NCBI RefSeq assembly: GCF_022662375.1
Contig: NZ_JAKNQL010000001.1
Span: 248,001 to 312,000, forward strand
Source of the DNA: Pseudomonas sp. CROZ-RG-20F-R04-15
GTDB taxonomy: Bacteria; Pseudomonadota; Gammaproteobacteria; Pseudomonadales; Pseudomonadaceae
Direction of reading: 5' to 3'
Length of the DNA stretch: 64,000 nt
The translations under genes were made by a program, and so were the position numbers. Below, piece by piece: positions 62,249 to 64,000 of this stretch. The notes under the pieces are model-generated. The model worked only from the letters and a program-made list of their open reading frames with translations. It was not told the DNA's origin and ran no database searches. Each line of letters starts with the position of its first letter. Position 1 is the first letter of the stretch.

Positions 62249-62398
62249 CCCCTCACCCCAGCCCTCTCCCCTAGGAGAGGGAGCCGATTTGTGGGCTTTT
62301 CAATATCTGAGTTCGACTCGGTATTTCACGTCGGCGTAACTTTCACAAACACCTCGATCAGTCCCCTCTCCCTCCGGGAGAGGGTTAGGGTGAGGGGC
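62249..62398. repeat. 111-bp-family repeat with extra left palindrome
   Basis: Starts CCCCTCACCCCAGCCCTC, contains GACTCGGTATTTCACGTCGG, and ends GGGTTAGGGTGAGGGG. It lies next to the stop of DUF6124 copy 3. Confidence 0.82.
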
Positions 62399-62400
62399 TT

Positions 62401-62775
62401 TTAGCTGTGTGCCGGAGATTGGGAGATTTCGTGGTTATCCAGCACGCGGTTCACCGCCAGTTCGGCAAGCATGATGATCTGCTGAATCGCCAGAATCGTC
62501 CGCCGTTGCGGCAGGTCGATGTAGGCGGCGATGTCGCTGGTCATGAGGCTGGCTTGTGCCAGTGATTCGCAGGCGTGGACCAGCAGGCTTTCGCTGTCCT
62601 GTTCCGGGGCGACCTGGAACATGGTGCTGGGTTTGTGGAAGCGCAGGGTGAGGGCGTTGGGTTTGAGGTAGTGGTCGAGGGCGCGTTCGGCGGCTTCGTG
62701 GAATTTCTTTGAGCCGGGGAATTCGTAGGGGGTGGTGTCGTCGGTTTCGGGCGGATTAGGCGTTGGTTTGAACAT
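62401..62775 (-). CDS. DUF6124 family protein, copy 3
   Basis: Protein of 124 residues, MFKPTPNPPETDDTTPYEFP, almost identical to copy 2 after the first ten residues. Start ATG at 62775 is preferred because MFK is typical for the family; an in-frame ATG at 62784 is an alternative. The 3' end touches a repeat unit. Function unknown; duplication with its promoter suggests dosage or diversification. Confidence 0.85.
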   Translation of the reverse strand: MFKPTPNPPETDDTTPYEFPGSKKFHEAAERALDHYLKPNALTLRFHKPSTMFQVAPEQDSESLLVHACESLAQASLMTSDIAAYIDLPQRRTILAIQQIIMLAELAVNRVLDNHEISQSPAHS

Positions 62776-63015
62776 AGGAAACATACTCGTGGCAAGTTGA
62801 GTTGAAGCTGCCACTTTTCGTTTTCCAGGCGAAAGGGTGGCAGCTGTACGCAGACTGGAAAAACCGGTCAACTTGCCAAAACCGGCAGGCCCAAGGGCCT
62901 CCCGCGTACAGCCGCCATAACATTGGGAGCTAAAAAGCGCCGCAGTATGCCATGAGCTTTGGTAGTTGAAATCGGGTTTTCCAGACCCGGTCGCTGAAGC
63001 GTCAGCGACACCCAA
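62776..63015. other. Leader between promoter block and DUF6124 copy 3
   Basis: About 240 bases of leader. It includes TCGCTGA-CGCT-TCAGCGA, a perfect hairpin near 62991-63008, and further short inverted repeats (CGGTTTTGGCAAGTTGACCGG). The frame here can be read through in phase with copy 3, but the residues (CYGGCTREALGP...) look non-native. It may be a structured leader RNA. Confidence 0.5.
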
Positions 63016-63062
63016 ATCCTAGCCACCGCACTTCCGACGGACAACCGTCAAAACCTGTCGGA
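63016..63062 (-). promoter_or_regulatory. Promoter-operator block of DUF6124 copy 3
   Basis: Minus strand: -35 TTGTCC (63044-63039), 17-base spacer, -10 TAGGAT (63021-63016). The inverted repeat TCCGACGG-N14-CTGTCGGA has one mismatch compared with the copy 2 block. Confidence 0.7.
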
Positions 63063-63085
63063 AACATCCGCGAAATCCCCGTTTC

Positions 63086-63154
63086 TGTAGGCTCTACCGT
63101 AGGCTGCGATTAAACGTCAAGATCAAAAGATCGCAGCCTGCGGCAGCTCCTACG
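63086..63154. repeat. REP pair, type A, decayed first arm
   Basis: The right arm GATCGCAGCCTGCGGCAGCT is complete; the left arm (TGTAGGCTCTACCGTAGGCT) is degenerate. It lies just past the stop of the terminal LysR gene. Confidence 0.7.
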
Positions 63155-63175
63155 GGGTTCGTGGTGTGTTGAAAA

Positions 63176-64000
63176 TCAGTTGGCGACACGCACGCCGGCA
63201 AGACTGCTGCTTAATTCGTAGGCGGCCAATTCCGCCTGATGCGCCGCGAGAATTTCCGGCAACGACCCACGCAAATACTCAACCCACGTCTTGATCTTCG
63301 CATCCAGATATTGCCGCGACGGGTAGATCGCATACAGGTTCAGCTCTTGCGAACGGTAGTTCGGCATGACCCGCACCAGCGTGCCGTTGCGCAAGCCTTC
63401 AATCGCCGCATACACCGGCAACACGCCCACGCCCATGCCACTGGTGATCGCGGTTTTCATCGCGTCGGCGGAGTTCACCAGAAACGGCGAGCTGTTGATG
63501 GTGACCATTTCCTGGCCTTCCGGGCCGTCGAAGGCCCATTTTTCCAGAGGGATCACCGGGCTGACCAGGCGCAGGCAGGCATGGTTGAGCAGGTCGCTGG
63601 GCTTTTGCGCGGCACCGTTGGCTTTCACGTAGGCCGGCGAGGCGCAGACGATGCTGTAGGTGATGCCCAGGCGTTGCGAGACGAAGCCGGAATCCGGCAG
63701 TTCGCTGGCGAGCACGATGGACACGTCGTAGCCCTCGTCGAGCAGGTCCGGCACGCGGTTGGCCAGGGTCAGGTCGAAGGTGACGTCGGGGTGAGTCTTG
63801 CGGTAGCGGGCGATGGCGTCGATGACGAAGTGCTGGCCGATGCCGGTCATGGTGTGCACTTTCAATTGCCCGGCGGGGCGGGCGTGGGCGTCGCTGGCTT
63901 CGGCTTCGGCCTCTTCGACGTAGGCGAGGATCTGCTCGCAGCGCAGCAGGTAGCGTTTGCCCGCTTCGGTGAGGGCGATGCGCCGCGTGGTGCGGTTGAG
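63176..64000 (-). CDS. LysR-family regulator, N-terminus outside window
   Basis: Runs leftward from beyond base 64000, so about 274 C-terminal residues are visible. The first visible residues (LNRTTRRIALTEAGKRYLLR) are the end of the HTH wing region. The effector domain follows (GQLKVHTMTGIGQHFVIDAI, LLDEGYDVSIVLASELPDSG, MGVGVLPVYAAIEGLRNGTL). An internal Met (MKVHTM, starting at 63865) is not the true start. The regulated genes are not in view. Confidence 0.93.
   Translation of the reverse strand, partial: LNRTTRRIALTEAGKRYLLRCEQILAYVEEAEAEASDAHARPAGQLKVHTMTGIGQHFVIDAIARYRKTHPDVTFDLTLANRVPDLLDEGYDVSIVLASELPDSGFVSQRLGITYSIVCASPAYVKANGAAQKPSDLLNHACLRLVSPVIPLEKWAFDGPEGQEMVTINSSPFLVNSADAMKTAITSGMGVGVLPVYAAIEGLRNGTLVRVMPNYRSQELNLYAIYPSRQYLDAKIKTWVEYLRGSLPEILAAHQAELAAYELSSSLAGVRVAN

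Overview
The window looks like chromosomal DNA of a Pseudomonas of the P. fluorescens group. It is GC-rich. Most products have the length and motifs of pseudomonad homologues, and two families of Pseudomonas repetitive extragenic palindromes (REPs) are scattered between genes. About 58 protein genes can be supported. No rRNA, tRNA, CRISPR array or complete insertion sequence was seen.

Layout. 0-8 kb is mostly core: a partial phosphate acetyltransferase (pta), a DUF3565 gene whose start codon overlaps that of a divergent SlyD-like isomerase, glutathione peroxidase, an Old Yellow Enzyme, a glycosyltransferase, cysZ and trxB. 8.3-14.3 kb holds folE-folX-folM (tetrahydromonapterin synthesis), then a probable blue-light module: a MerR/LitR-type regulator without recognisable B12 ligands, a PilZ-like protein and a short LOV photoreceptor, followed by a flavodoxin. 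14.3-19.3 kb has a LysR gene with cidA/cidB-like genes, a class II aldolase with an alpha/beta hydrolase, and an SDR enzyme. 19.3-30.1 kb is more accessory: an AT-rich orphan, a DUF1302/DUF1329 pair, a MalT-like LuxR regulator and an 1154-residue toxin-like protein.

30.2-35.9 kb is the homogentisate branch of tyrosine breakdown (hmgR, hmgA, fahA, maiA and an MFS transporter) with a clear palindromic operator. 36-44.3 kb has a SirB1-like protein, a leucine-dehydrogenase-family protein with an altered catalytic motif, yebG with a LexA box, psiE, a DUF3509 gene, serine transport and deamination with a LysR regulator, and an HPF-type ribosome factor. 44.3-45.3 kb is a DUF559 nuclease gene between two same-orientation composite repeats.

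45.3-55.7 kb is an iron-uptake block with two sigma/anti-sigma/TonB-receptor systems facing away from each other: fecI-fecR-fecA on the minus strand, and DUF3649-PepSY-DUF3325-sigma-FecR-receptor on the plus strand. 55.9-59.5 kb carries an AraC regulator, a DMT exporter, a DUF2165 protein and a 2-hydroxyacid dehydrogenase. 59.5-63.2 kb is rich in repeats. It holds three DUF6124 copies (one decayed), an AT-rich orphan, a 111-112 bp tandem repeat array and a duplicated promoter-operator block. The window ends inside a LysR gene.

How the genes connect. The folEXM products are known to support phenylalanine hydroxylase in pseudomonads, and that enzyme feeds the tyrosine/homogentisate route also found here. 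The LOV protein, the LitR-like regulator and folEXM lie together, which suggests, but does not prove, light control of pterin synthesis. The iron block is self-contained, covering sensing, outer-membrane uptake and probable ferric reduction.
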